From: Planctomycetia bacterium | GTDB taxonomy: Bacteria > Planctomycetota > Phycisphaerae > UBA1845 > UTPLA1 | Direction: 5' to 3' | DNA: 64,000 bases | Assembly: GCA_015075745.1 (NCBI GenBank) | Contig: JABTTW010000001.1 | Span: forward strand, 3,286,001 to 3,350,000 | Part shown: positions 33,590 to 43,087 of the stretch, in pieces | Layout of the letters: every line of letters starts with the position of its first letter | Numbering within the stretch: position 1 is the stretch's first letter | Program-made: the position numbers and the translations under genes | Notes under the pieces: generated by a model | Told to the model about the DNA's origin: nothing | What the model saw: the letters and a program-made list of their open reading frames with translations, nothing else | The model's database searches: none

Positions 33590-35341
33590 TCAAATCTCAA
33601 CCGCGATGTCGGCGATGGGCGCTGGGTTTCTTCGGGCGATCGCGGCTTTGACGAGGCCGAGGAAGAACGGGTCAGGCCGCAGCGGGCGGCTGGTGAGTTC
33701 GGGGTGGGCCTGAGTGGCCACGAAGTAGGGGTGCACCTCGGTCGGCAGTTCGAGGACCTGCATGATCGGGAAGTCGGGGGCCTTGCCGGAGAAGACGAGG
33801 CCGGCGGATTCAAGCTGCTCGATGTAGCGAGGATCGACTTCGTAGCGATGGCGGAAGCGGAGCCTGATTTCCGGCGAGCCGTTGTAGAGTTTGCAGGCGA
33901 GTGAGTTGGGCTTGAGGACGACGTCGTGGCCGCCCAGTCGCATGCTGGCGCCGAGGCCCTCGATTTGCTTCTGCTCGGGCAGGAAGTCGATGACAGGATG
34001 CTTGCACTCGGGATTGAATTCGGTGGAGCCGGCGCCGTCGAGTCCGCAGACATTGCGGGCATACTCAATGACCGCCAACTGAAATCCATAACAAAGGCCG
34101 AGATACGGGATGCCGTGGACTCGTGCGTGCTGGACACAGGAGATTTTCCCTTCGACGCCGCGTGAGCCGAAGCCGCCGGGAACGATGAGGCCATCGACGC
34201 CGGCGAGGCGATCGGCCACGTCTTCCAGGGGCATGTCGCTGACTTCAATCCAGTCGATGTCGACCTTGACGCCGCAGCGCGTGCCGCTGTGCTCCAGGGC
34301 CTTAATGACGGAGGCGTAGCTGTCGCGGACGCTGGTGTATTTCCCGGCAATACCGATGGTCACCTTCTGGGAGGATGATCGCAGGCGCTCGAGATAGTCC
34401 TTCCAGACGGACTCGGCCTTGCCCTCCGCCTCAACGTGAATCCGGTCGCCGATCCCAAGAATATCAACGACGGCCCGATCGAGGCCGGCCTCGCGAATCA
34501 TCTCCGGAATAACATAGATCGACTCGCGATCGTGCATGGAGAAAACGCGATTGAACGGCACGCTGGAGTAAAGGGCGATTTTCTCGCGGACCTTGTTGGT
34601 GACGGGCTGAATGGCGCGGCAGGCGATGATGTGCGGCTGGATACCGCTCTCCAGGAGCTGCTTGATCCCAAGCTGCGCGGCCTTTGACTTCTGCTCGCCG
34701 AGGGCCGGCGGCTGAAGGACGTATGTCAAAGCGACGAAGCACGTACTTCCGGTGCCCTCTTCAAAGGCAAGCTGTCGCAGCGACTCGATGTAGTAGGCGT
34801 TCTCCACGTCGCCGACGGTGCCGCCGATCTCGATGAAGACGACATCGGCGTCGCTGGAGACCGCGAGTTGCCGGAGCTTGCTCTTCACCTCGCCGGTGAC
34901 GTGAGGGATCATCTGGACGTCGCGGCCGAGGTAGCTGCCGCGGCGCTCCTTCTCCAGGACGGCGCTGAAGATCTGGCCGCTGGTGGCGAAGTTCTCGCGG
35001 CCCATGTTCTGATCGAGCATGCGCTCGTAGGTGCCGAGGTCCATGTCGCATTCCATTCCGTCGTCGAGGACGAAGACCTCGCCGTGGCGGAACGGATTGA
35101 GCGTGCCGGAGTCGAGATTGAGGTAGCCCTCAAGCTTGATGGGAGCGACGGTAAGGCCCTTGTCTTTGAGGACCTTGGCGAGGCTGCTGGCGAAGATGCC
35201 CTTGCCGAGGCCGGACATGACGGTGCCGAAAACGCCGACGTATTTGGTCTTGCCGGGCTTATATCCGGCGGGCATGGGTGTGTAGAACTCGGTTTCCTCG
35301 GAGGTCGCGGAGATGGCGGCGAGTGAGTGGGGGTCGCTCAT
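33590..35341 (-). CDS. pyrG: CTP synthase, divergent form
   Basis: The protein has 583 residues. It makes CTP from UTP, ATP and glutamine. The synthetase domain (30-300) has the P-loop GTVMSGLGKG (39-48, usually GGVVSSLGKG), FRHGEVFVLDDGMECDMDLG, and EIGGTVGD (Glu171), so ATP and magnesium residues are kept. The glutaminase domain has PGGFGSRGVEGKI, the nucleophile Cys417 in YLGLCYGFQ, and His/Glu in QAHPEL. Differences from usual PyrG: KLEGYLNLDSGTLNPF replaces KxDPYxNxDPGTMxPF, and KSKAAQ replaces the UTP-contacting KTKPTQ. A 30-residue N-terminal extension precedes the domain. Confidence 0.9.
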   Translation of the reverse strand: MSDPHSLAAISATSEETEFYTPMPAGYKPGKTKYVGVFGTVMSGLGKGIFASSLAKVLKDKGLTVAPIKLEGYLNLDSGTLNPFRHGEVFVLDDGMECDMDLGTYERMLDQNMGRENFATSGQIFSAVLEKERRGSYLGRDVQMIPHVTGEVKSKLRQLAVSSDADVVFIEIGGTVGDVENAYYIESLRQLAFEEGTGSTCFVALTYVLQPPALGEQKSKAAQLGIKQLLESGIQPHIIACRAIQPVTNKVREKIALYSSVPFNRVFSMHDRESIYVIPEMIREAGLDRAVVDILGIGDRIHVEAEGKAESVWKDYLERLRSSSQKVTIGIAGKYTSVRDSYASVIKALEHSGTRCGVKVDIDWIEVSDMPLEDVADRLAGVDGLIVPGGFGSRGVEGKISCVQHARVHGIPYLGLCYGFQLAVIEYARNVCGLDGAGSTEFNPECKHPVIDFLPEQKQIEGLGASMRLGGHDVVLKPNSLACKLYNGSPEIRLRFRHRYEVDPRYIEQLESAGLVFSGKAPDFPIMQVLELPTEVHPYFVATQAHPELTSRPLRPDPFFLGLVKAAIARRNPAPIADIAVEI

Positions 35342-35545
35342 AATCGGCTCCGTGTCTGGCGGTGATGGGGAGACGACGGCCCACGCGATTCATGGCGGGG
35401 AGCGACGGGCCGGTCTTGAAGGGTCATCTGTTGATTATAAGGGGGCTGTCAAGTGGGAGGAGGGAAAGGCGAGAAGGAGGCCGATGGGGCTTCGCGCGCT
35501 GCGTGGAAATGCGCGCGAGGAATGGCGTCTGAGGGGCCAACTTGC

Positions 35546-36295
35546 CTAGAACTGGACGCCTGCGGCGCCGAAGGCCAGTTCCGTCTGAACGGTCTTCTGG
35601 TCGCGAAACTCGACGCCGAATTCGCGGTTGAGCAGGTTGATGCCCCCGTTGTGCGGGCCGATGGCCTTGCCGGCCTCATACTTGATCATGTCGCGAACGT
35701 AACTGCTGCGGAGTCGACTGCGAAGTTGCAGGTCGGTAATTGGATTGCCTGTGAAGTGAACGCGAAGCTCGTTCATCGGTCGGCCGTCCATGAAGCCGAA
35801 GTTCTCGCGGAGATAGTCGCCTGGCGCAGCGAAACTGCCGTTGGGTTGATTGGCGCCGGCATCGCGATAGGTAAATCTGTAGCTCTTGGACGCCTTGGGC
35901 CAGCCGTAAATCGCCGCCGGACAGACGAAGATCTTTTCATCCTGGCCGAGGTAAAGCGGCATGAGGACATTGGGCAGCGAGGCCGGCCATCGCTCGCGGT
36001 CGTAGGGGTTCGTTTCTTCGTCGGTCATGGTGCTGATGTTGCCGAAGGAGGTATTGGTGAGCGAAGAGACGATGTACGGCACGCGGTTGTCGTTTGACAC
36101 GCTGTAGGCCCAGATGGCACGGGCGATTTCATGCATGCGTGTCTGGCAGGACATCTTTGTGCCATGACGCCGTACCGCCGAGAGGGCGGGCAACACGATA
36201 CCGACCAGCAGCGAGATGATGGAGATGACGACGAGCAACTCAATGAGCGTAAATGCTGGTCGTTTGGCCAATCGCCGAACTCTAGGAGCGTACAT
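35546..36295 (-). CDS. Type II secretion/pseudopilin-like protein with prepilin N-terminus
   Basis: The protein has 249 residues. GGAAGG 9 bases upstream of ATG 36295 (MYAPRVRRLAKRPAFTLIEL) supports this start. The prepilin peptidase site and helix AFTLIELLVVISIISLLVG are typical, followed by a globular part of the kind found in planctomycete pseudopilin paralogues (CPAAIYGWPKASKSYRFTY; GGINLLNREFGVEF). After cleavage it would assemble in a pseudopilus. No gsp/pil gene is adjacent. It may be co-transcribed with the PEP-CTERM gene at 36398. Confidence 0.85.
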   Translation of the reverse strand: MYAPRVRRLAKRPAFTLIELLVVISIISLLVGIVLPALSAVRRHGTKMSCQTRMHEIARAIWAYSVSNDNRVPYIVSSLTNTSFGNISTMTDEETNPYDRERWPASLPNVLMPLYLGQDEKIFVCPAAIYGWPKASKSYRFTYRDAGANQPNGSFAAPGDYLRENFGFMDGRPMNELRVHFTGNPITDLQLRSRLRSSYVRDMIKYEAGKAIGPHNGGINLLNREFGVEFRDQKTVQTELAFGAAGVQF

Positions 36296-36397
36296 GGCTG
36301 ACATCCTTCCGTTCAAACCGGGCGGCGGGCGACGATTCACCCGCCGCCGTGATGACTCTGTGCATCCGACGGTCCGTGTCGCATGCTCCTGACCCAA

Positions 36398-37645
36398 TCA
36401 GCCGCGACTTACCGAGCGTCGTATCTTTCGCATCGAGAGCGCCGCGCCGATGAGCAGCAACGTGGCCACGGTCGGCTCGGGGATCGGCTCCGATTGGGCA
36501 ATCAGCACCGCGTCGTAGCCGGTGGTGTCGCCGAAGATCGGGTCGAAGCTGTTATTCATGCCGAAGCCTGCCGATTCCAGATAGACGATGCGCTGCGAAA
36601 GCGGATCGACGAGCGGCAGCACGACGTTGTCCAAATAGGAACCGAGATCACCGCCGAAATCGGTCAGCGGAAGGCCGCCGTTGTTGGGGGCGCTGAACTG
36701 GTCGCTTGCCGGGCCGTTGGTGATAGTGGCAATGGGCGGCGCGCCGCCGGACTGGACATACATTCCGCCGACGTTTGCGGAGTTCACGGTCGGCCAGAGG
36801 GTCGAACCGAGACCAAGGCCGGTGAGTGTCGGGAAGTTCCCGTTGATGTCGCGTTCGATGACCCAGCCGCGGAAGCTGCCGAGGTACTGAAACGTCCCGA
36901 GGGTTGAGGCGGTCGAACTGGTCGGGTCGATCGAGTCGTGCCAGATCTCGTAGCCGAGATTGCTGACCTGATAGACATTCGGGGCAAAGAGGCTCATCGA
37001 GCCTTGTCGCGTGTCGACGCCGGGATTGATCGCGGCGCCGGGCGTGGTGTTTGGCTGCGTTCCGGCGAGGGTGTTGACCGTCGTGGTGATGTTCGGGCCG
37101 AAGCCGGGGAAGCCGGAGTTCGTGGCAGTCGCATCGAAGCTGGTGAGGCCGATGGAGCCGCCGACCGTATCGAGGCTGAGGCCGATGGAGCTCTTCGTGC
37201 CGGGGATTTCGACCGGTGTCTGTCCGGCCTGCGGTGTCAGGCGGCGCGAGCCATTGCCCAGATCACCGTCGAGATCGAGCAGCGGTCCGCCGAGGTAGTC
37301 GACGTTGAGCAGCGGCTGCTGTCCAGCCGGGCCGAGCGGAATGCTGCCGCGCCGGAAGAGGAAACTCAGCGAGCCGTATTGATTGGGCGTGAGGAGCGGC
37401 GAGCCGGTTCCGAGGTAGGGAGCAGCGGCGCTGCCTGAGGTGCCGGCGAGGCGATCACCGTCAACAAATGAGCCGGGCGCGCCGGCGGGGGGGCCGGAGG
37501 CGAAGACCGTTCGGGCTGCGCCGGGCGACATGCCCGCGTTGACGCCGGTCAGAAGCTGAAAGTCCTCCGCCTGTGCAGGCGTCGACATCAGTGCCACCGA
37601 AACGGCGGCGACGATCACAATAACCAAACTTGTCCGATTCATCAT
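36398..37645 (-). CDS. PEP-CTERM exported protein, paralogue of 37712-39082
   Basis: The protein has 415 residues from ATG 37645, with GGGGAGG 5 bases upstream. The signal peptide is VIVAAVSVALMSTPAQA. The body (residues 25-385) is Gly/Thr-rich with FQLLTGVNAG, FLFRRGSIPLG, VDYLGGPLLDLDGD and YLESAGFGMNNSFDPIFGDT. The C-terminus PIPEPTVATLLLIGAALSM ending KIRRSVSRG is a PEP-CTERM sorting signal: Pro-Glu-Pro, a hydrophobic helix, then Arg. This family is normally processed by an exosortase; none is seen here. The neighbour upstream is a paralogue with another C-terminus. Confidence 0.88.
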   Translation of the reverse strand: MMNRTSLVIVIVAAVSVALMSTPAQAEDFQLLTGVNAGMSPGAARTVFASGPPAGAPGSFVDGDRLAGTSGSAAAPYLGTGSPLLTPNQYGSLSFLFRRGSIPLGPAGQQPLLNVDYLGGPLLDLDGDLGNGSRRLTPQAGQTPVEIPGTKSSIGLSLDTVGGSIGLTSFDATATNSGFPGFGPNITTTVNTLAGTQPNTTPGAAINPGVDTRQGSMSLFAPNVYQVSNLGYEIWHDSIDPTSSTASTLGTFQYLGSFRGWVIERDINGNFPTLTGLGLGSTLWPTVNSANVGGMYVQSGGAPPIATITNGPASDQFSAPNNGGLPLTDFGGDLGSYLDNVVLPLVDPLSQRIVYLESAGFGMNNSFDPIFGDTTGYDAVLIAQSEPIPEPTVATLLLIGAALSMRKIRRSVSRG

Positions 37646-37711
37646 TTCATCCTCCCCTTTCAAGAGATTCATCAATTCATTATGCCGCAAAGCCGTCGAG
37701 GCCCGCGGCGA

Positions 37712-39082
37712 TTAGAGCAGTGCATCCACGAAGGCCTGGACATCCAGACCGTTCACAAAAGTATCCTGATTCACATCCGCCCGAGCCGCGTCACATGCGT
37801 TGAGAGAAAGCGGGTCGAGCAGTGCGGCGACGAGAGCGTCGGCATCGGCGAACTCGACGACACCGTTGCCGTCGATGTCTCCGTCAATCAGGACCGCGGC
37901 CTCGGTTGATTGAGCGACAACGACGACGTCATAGCCGATCGTGTCGGTGAAGACGGGATCGCCGCTGTTGTTGATGCCGAAGCCCGCCGATTCGAGATAG
38001 ACGAATGACTGCGCGGCGGGGTCAAGATGAGGCACGACGACGGTATCGAAGTACGCGCCGAGGTCGCCACCGGCATCCGCGAGGGCGATGCCGCCGTTAT
38101 TCGGCATGGTGAAGTCGTCGCCGGTCGCGAAGTTGTCGGTGGAGAATCCCTTCTCGATCATCGCCGTTGGGCCGAAGACGTTGATCGCCGTGTTCCAGAC
38201 CGCGCCGATCTGCGATTGATCAACCTGGGGCCACAGCGTGGCGCCGAGCCCCTGTCCCGCCAGCGTCGGAAACTGTCCGGTAGCGCAATCACGCTCGACG
38301 ACCCAGCCGCGGAACTTGCCAAGATGCTGGATGGTTCCGAGGAGCTGTGGTGTGCCGGTATCGGGCGAGATGGAGTCGTACCAAAGTTCGTATCCGAGGT
38401 CCTGCACACGGTGAACGCCGGTCAGTGTTCCACTGATTCCCAGGTAGGCGGTCAATGTTCCGACGCGCGTGTCCATGGCCGGGTTGATCGGGCCGGACTG
38501 CGCGCCGGTGGGGGATGTTCCGGCGATGGTAACGAGTGTCACGGCGATGCGCCCGTCGAACCCCGGTGCGCCCTCGGCCGTCCCTGTGGCGTCGAAATTG
38601 TTAAGGGTGATCGAGCCGTCGACGGTGTCAATGGAAAGATCGATGAAACTGGATGATCCGGGAATCGCGACCGCGCTTTGACCCGAAACCGGAATGTAGC
38701 TTCGTGTGCCGTTGACGGTATCGCCGTCCAGATCGAGCAGTGGGCCGCCGAGATAGTCGATCCCCATGAGCGGCAGGAAGAATGGGAACGCCGGCACCGA
38801 TCCGCGCCGGAACAGGAAGCTGAATGCACCGACGTTGTTCGGCGGAATGACCGGTTGACCGCTGCCGACATAGACGATGTCGCCGCCGATGTCGCCGGTG
38901 CCTGCCAACCGGTCGCCGTCATCAAATGCGCCCGCGAAACTCGGGCCGGGAACGGCGTTCACCGACCGCCTCGCACCGGGGTATTTGCCAACGTCGGCGC
39001 CGGTGAGTAACTGAAAATGTGATGCGGCGGCCGGCGCCTTCATCGCCAATATCGCGGCAAACGCCGCGGTAGAAAGTCGCAT
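37712..39082 (-). CDS. Exported paralogue with dockerin-like C-terminus
   Basis: The protein has 456 residues from ATG 39082, with GAGAGGAA upstream. The signal is MRLSTAAFAAILAMKAPAAA. The body aligns along its length with the PEP-CTERM protein at 36398 (HFQLLTGADVGKYPGARRS; FLFRRGSVPAF; IDYLGGPLLDLDGDTVNG; YLESAGFGINNSGDPVFTDT). The end differs: instead of PEP-CTERM there is DGDIDGNGVVEFADADALV and ADVNQDTFVNGLDVQAFVDA, two dockerin-like calcium loops. Tandem duplication followed by change of the sorting module is the likely history. The body's function is unknown. Confidence 0.88.
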   Translation of the reverse strand: MRLSTAAFAAILAMKAPAAASHFQLLTGADVGKYPGARRSVNAVPGPSFAGAFDDGDRLAGTGDIGGDIVYVGSGQPVIPPNNVGAFSFLFRRGSVPAFPFFLPLMGIDYLGGPLLDLDGDTVNGTRSYIPVSGQSAVAIPGSSSFIDLSIDTVDGSITLNNFDATGTAEGAPGFDGRIAVTLVTIAGTSPTGAQSGPINPAMDTRVGTLTAYLGISGTLTGVHRVQDLGYELWYDSISPDTGTPQLLGTIQHLGKFRGWVVERDCATGQFPTLAGQGLGATLWPQVDQSQIGAVWNTAINVFGPTAMIEKGFSTDNFATGDDFTMPNNGGIALADAGGDLGAYFDTVVVPHLDPAAQSFVYLESAGFGINNSGDPVFTDTIGYDVVVVAQSTEAAVLIDGDIDGNGVVEFADADALVAALLDPLSLNACDAARADVNQDTFVNGLDVQAFVDALL

Positions 39083-39340
39083 CAAGAAATTCCTCTCTCT
39101 TTGTGTGACTTCGTCGAGATTCCTCGCTCTCGAAGTCACAGCCCCGAACTCGCACGATCGCGGGGGAAGCGCACCACAGCATGGCAGGCTGTCGCCACGA
39201 AATGTTTCCGAGTGCGGCATCGTCGGAATCTCCTTCAGGGGAGATCACAGAGCGCGACCCGACCGTGCAATTGAAAACGCGAACAAGTATGATTGGTGAA
39301 AGGCGCATCGCGCCGATCACACAGTGTGGAGGGGGGCAGA

Positions 39341-39898
39341 TCAGAGAGAGAACTGAGGCGGGGCGCGAGGCGGCGTCCAGAGCGGACCGAAGACCGCCGA
39401 TCGAAAGCCGTGCTCCAAATCGACCCTGCGCGCATACCGATCGCGCGACGCATGGGCATGTGGGTTGGTCGCCAAAGCGGTGGCGATTTTCGAGGAGATC
39501 GTCCGAAGCGCTCGCAGCATCACGGCGATCGAAGCAACTGAAGCCGTGGCCAGGAACAGCCAATACTGAATATCCGCATCGCGGACGAAGTCGGGCATGG
39601 CCCGCTCAATGACGCCCACGTGGAGCAGGGCGATGACAACGAGAAAGGTGATGACCTTTCGCCGATCGGAAAGAATCCGCAGCGAGTAAGCGCAAACGAC
39701 TTCGAGTACGAAGAAGGCATTGGCAAGGGTCAGGAGCAGTACGGACGACCAGCGAATGGGGCCCGATTGAGTCCAGATCGCCGAGAAGACGCCAATGGTA
39801 ATGGGGGCGTGGAGCAGCAGGACGACGGCCCAGAGCAGTCGCCAATACGACTTTCGCCGGTCTTGCGAGGCCGTGGGTTGTCGAGTGCCTGTGTTCAA
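39341..39898 (-). CDS. Four-helix membrane protein of unknown function
   Basis: The protein has 185 residues from TTG 39898, with AGAGGA upstream. Four hydrophobic helices are visible (LLWAVVLLLHAPITIGVFS; VLLLTLANAFFVLEVVC; VITFLVVIALLHVGVI; YWLFLATASVASIAVML), followed by a basic tail. No known motif is recognised. It is divergent from the radical SAM gene. Confidence 0.65.
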   Translation of the reverse strand: MNTGTRQPTASQDRRKSYWRLLWAVVLLLHAPITIGVFSAIWTQSGPIRWSSVLLLTLANAFFVLEVVCAYSLRILSDRRKVITFLVVIALLHVGVIERAMPDFVRDADIQYWLFLATASVASIAVMLRALRTISSKIATALATNPHAHASRDRYARRVDLEHGFRSAVFGPLWTPPRAPPQFSL

Positions 39899-40070
39899 GA
39901 ATCCTCTCTCTTCGGATTACATAAGCCGAATGTCCGGCCACGTTTTTCCCCTGTCTTGGGAACTGTAAGGGGTACTTTGGCAATTTCAATGCCGCGCGGG
40001 GTAAACGGCTCCATAATGCTATGATAGCTGGTCAGGAATTGCCGTTGCCGGGCGAAAGCGAGAATTCTCC

Positions 40071-40955
40071 ATGCCGGATGCGAAAAAAACCAGTTTGCCT
40101 GTTGCCTATCAGTCGCATGGCCGAGCCTGGCATGATCTGATTTACTGCTATCCGGTTGTCTCGCGGCGCAGCGGCGGCCTTTCCATCGGCATCAACCTAA
40201 ACCCTGACAAGGCCTGCAATTTCGATTGCATCTACTGCCAGGTGGACCGCACAACGCCGGGAACGGCGAAAAAGGTCGATCTGGCCGTCGTGGCGACCGA
40301 ACTCGACCGGCTTCTCGATGCGGCCCTCGATGGGAGTCTTTGGGTCGAGTCGCCCTTCGACAGTGTGACCGAGGCGAACCGCCGAGTCTGTGACATTGCT
40401 TTCAGCGGCGATGGCGAGCCCACGACGTATCCAGAATTCGCCGAGGCAGTTCAACTGGCCGCGGTTGCGCGGAAGCGGAGGAACCTCAGCGACACCAAGC
40501 TCGTGCTCATCACTGACGCATGCTATCTCAACAAGCCCAACGTCCGGCGGGGCCTTTCTATTCTCGATGAGAACAATGGTGAGATTTGGGCAAAACTCGA
40601 CGCCGGGACGCAGGCCTACTACGAACTGGTGAATCGCCCGAACTTTCCGTTGTCCCATGTGATGAAGAACATCACCGAGGTCGCGCAGGAAAGAGCCGTC
40701 GTGATCCAATCCTTATGGATGCGCGTTCACGACGAGCCGCCGCCTTCAGTGGAACTGCTGGCATACTGCGAGCGCTTAAACGAAGTTCTTGCGGCCGGCG
40801 GCAAGCTTAAGTTGATCCAGCTTTACACCATCGCACGAAAAACCACGGAGGCCTATGCCAAGCCCCTGGAAGACGCCGAGCTGGACGCAATCGCCCGAGT
40901 CGTTCGAGAGCGGGTGAAGTGCCCGATCGAGACTTACTACGGCGTGGCGGGCTAG
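40071..40955 (+). CDS. Radical SAM protein
   Basis: The protein has 294 residues. The cluster motif CNFDCIYCQ (CxxxCxxC) lies near residue 45, and the second SAM-binding part DIAFSGDGEPTTYPEF near 110. Beta strands LVLITDACYLNKPNV and IWAKLDAGTQAYYELVNRPN follow. It is typical of a widespread small radical SAM family with the GGLSIGINLNPDKACNFDC start, related to proteins that modify tRNA or peptides. No partner gene is next to it, so the substrate is unknown. Confidence 0.9.
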   Translation: MPDAKKTSLPVAYQSHGRAWHDLIYCYPVVSRRSGGLSIGINLNPDKACNFDCIYCQVDRTTPGTAKKVDLAVVATELDRLLDAALDGSLWVESPFDSVTEANRRVCDIAFSGDGEPTTYPEFAEAVQLAAVARKRRNLSDTKLVLITDACYLNKPNVRRGLSILDENNGEIWAKLDAGTQAYYELVNRPNFPLSHVMKNITEVAQERAVVIQSLWMRVHDEPPPSVELLAYCERLNEVLAAGGKLKLIQLYTIARKTTEAYAKPLEDAELDAIARVVRERVKCPIETYYGVAG

Positions 40956-41096
40956 GATCGCTTCAGGTCATCGGGCGTTGGTCCGGCACCTTGTTCACCA
41001 GCACTTCGCGACGTTTGTTTCGCTACCCGGCGGGCATTAGAATCACACTGGACCGGCACTTTCGAGGTCGGGCCTTGTCTGTTTTCCAGGGCGTTT

Positions 41097-42134
41097 ATGA
41101 ACTTGAATCTACGGGCTGTCTGCGTCGCGTGGATGTCTTGCGCACTTTTCGCGATGCCGGCTTCGGCAGTCGTCGTTCGAACTTTTACCTGCGCCCAGTT
41201 CGGTACCGGCTGCAACAATGTCATCCCGGCCGGAGCCCCGGGAACGACGTTCGGATCGATGACGCCGTCGACAGTCGTCGTGCCGAATCTCGGCAGCAAC
41301 GCCAAGATTGTCGATCTTGATATGACAATCAATATCCAACATACCTGGCGCGGCGATATCCGCGTGCTGCTGGCCAACCCCGGCGGAAATTTTCGCGAGT
41401 TGTTTTCCGAGGTCGGAACGTTTAACAACAGCGGCGATGACATTAGCGTGACGCTCAATGATGAGGCGGCCACGAATATCATCAGCGGACCGTGCGCAAA
41501 CATGGCCCATGCGTGCACCGGAACTTACATGCCGGAAACGACGCCGATGAGCTTCTTCGATGGCGCGAATCCCAGCGGTACATGGACCCTGGGCGTCATT
41601 GACGGCGGTAGCAGCGCGGTCGGTGCCCTGTTGTCCTGGAGCCTGATCATCACACTGGCGGACACGGACGGCGACGGCATTGAAGATGGTCCTGACAACT
41701 GCATCAACGTCGCCAATCCCGGGCAGCAGGACATCGATGGCGACGGCGTCGGTGATGCCTGCGACAACTGCGTGAGTCTCAAGAACTCGACTCAGCCGGA
41801 TTCGGACGGCGACGGCGTGGGAGACGCCTGTGACAACTGTCCGAGCAAGATGAACGTCGACCAGGCCGACCCCGACAGCGACGGTCGCGGAACGGCCTGC
41901 GACAATTGCCCGAATACCGCTAACTTCGATCAGGCTGACGGCGACGGCGACGGGTTCGGCGACAAATGCGACAGCGATCCCCTCGTGCCTAATCCCGATC
42001 AGCAGCCGGATGCCGGCTCACCTCCGGCTGTTCAGGGTACTCCCACGTGCGGAACTTGCGGTGCGGGCTCCTCCGTTCTTCTGCCTCTCATCGCGGTTTT
42101 TCCGCTGATTCTCCGTCGAGGTCGTCAGGGTTGA
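41097..42134 (+). CDS. Secreted P-domain protein with thrombospondin type 3 repeats and MYXO-CTERM-like end
   Basis: The protein has 345 residues. The signal peptide covers residues 1-24. Residues 35-185 match a proprotein convertase P domain ([40 protein letters not shown]). Residues 188-310 are calcium-binding repeats ([42 protein letters not shown]). The end [20 protein letters not shown] followed by LILRRGRQG, a Cys, a helix and Arg, resembles MYXO-CTERM or GlyGly-CTERM sorting tails. No protease domain is present, so the P domain stands alone. Confidence 0.87.
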   Translation: MNLNLRAVCVAWMSCALFAMPASAVVVRTFTCAQFGTGCNNVIPAGAPGTTFGSMTPSTVVVPNLGSNAKIVDLDMTINIQHTWRGDIRVLLANPGGNFRELFSEVGTFNNSGDDISVTLNDEAATNIISGPCANMAHACTGTYMPETTPMSFFDGANPSGTWTLGVIDGGSSAVGALLSWSLIITLADTDGDGIEDGPDNCINVANPGQQDIDGDGVGDACDNCVSLKNSTQPDSDGDGVGDACDNCPSKMNVDQADPDSDGRGTACDNCPNTANFDQADGDGDGFGDKCDSDPLVPNPDQQPDAGSPPAVQGTPTCGTCGAGSSVLLPLIAVFPLILRRGRQG

Positions 42135-42191
42135 CATGGCCTCGTCGGACGTTGACGATCTACTTGGTTAACCAGGTGGAGCACTTCGCGT

Positions 42192-42881
42192 ATGCCGGAA
42201 TCCATTCAGCCTTGGATCGGTGATTTGCATGAAGTTCTCTCGACTCCGGTCGTGGGGCTTATCGTGACCATCACCGCGGTGATCTGCGGCGGCATCATTG
42301 GTCTTGAGCGCGGCCATGCACAGAAGCCCGCGGGACTCAGGACGATGGCGCTCATCTGCCTGGGTTCGGCGATCTTTACCCAGGCCTCGATATTGATGGC
42401 ACAAGGAACAACTGATCGTGCGCGTATTGCCGCCCAGATCGTCTCCGGCATCGGCTTCCTCGGGGCGGGCGCGATATTTCGAGAGGGGCGGCTCATCGTC
42501 GGGTTTACCACGGGCGCCGGCATCTGGGCGACTGCGGCGGTCGGCATGGTGATCGGCGGCGGCTACGTGGTCGCAGGTGTGTTCTTCATGCTCCTGATCG
42601 TATCAACGCTCGCGGCCTCAAAGCACGTCGATCATCTGGTGAACGGCCCCTGCCGAAACGCGACATTGCTCGTCGAATTTGATCCTCGACAAGGAAAAAC
42701 ACGGCTGGCAATTCAACAAATCATCGATGACTACCTTTATCCCGAGATTCTTGGATTTGAGAGCCCGTCGGAGTCTACCTGCATCGCAAAGATCAGGTAT
42801 TGCGAGTTCCACCGTGACCACCGCGCTTTCTTAGGGGAACTTGCCCGCATCGCCGAGGTGACCAGGGTCTCACAAGGCTGA
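42192..42881 (+). CDS. MgtC/SapB family membrane protein
   Basis: The protein has 229 residues. MgtC motifs are GGIIGLERGHAQKPAGLRT, IAAQIVSGIGFLGAGAIFRE and GFTTGAGIWATAAVGMVIGG, spanning four to five helices. A cytoplasmic C-terminal domain of about 85 residues (NATLLVEFDPRQGKTR) is ACT-like. The family affects magnesium homeostasis and, in pathogens, inhibits the F-type ATP synthase. The gene stands alone, 58 bases after the P-domain gene. Confidence 0.9.
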   Translation: MPESIQPWIGDLHEVLSTPVVGLIVTITAVICGGIIGLERGHAQKPAGLRTMALICLGSAIFTQASILMAQGTTDRARIAAQIVSGIGFLGAGAIFREGRLIVGFTTGAGIWATAAVGMVIGGGYVVAGVFFMLLIVSTLAASKHVDHLVNGPCRNATLLVEFDPRQGKTRLAIQQIIDDYLYPEILGFESPSESTCIAKIRYCEFHRDHRAFLGELARIAEVTRVSQG

Positions 42882-42940
42882 GAACCGGTTGCGGGGCCTC
42901 CTGTCATACTGAAATGCACGTCCGCGAATAACCGCTTCGC

Positions 42941-42986
42941 CAGTTTGATTTTTTTCGCCGCGGTTGCTTTAGAAAAAAATCGCTGG
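42941..42986. repeat. AT-rich long hairpin between mgtC and the next gene
   Basis: GATTTTTTT (42947-42955) and AAAAAAATC (42973-42981) are perfect inverted arms, extended by CCAG and CTGG on the outside with a small bulge. It follows the mgtC stop by 60 bases and may act as a terminator. The A/T arms stand out in GC-rich DNA. Confidence 0.55.
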
Positions 42987-43087
42987 ATCGCGCGGTTTGC
43001 CAGTTGCGTCCGCGCCGGATTTGCCGATCAGAGTTCGGTTCGGGGAAAGATAACGACGGATCGAACCAATTTTTCAGGAGCTGCGCT

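Noticed and set aside
33457..34350. Ser/Pro-rich 297-codon minus frame over the end of pyrG
   Set aside because: It is a different frame of the same strand as pyrG, whose motifs are complete.
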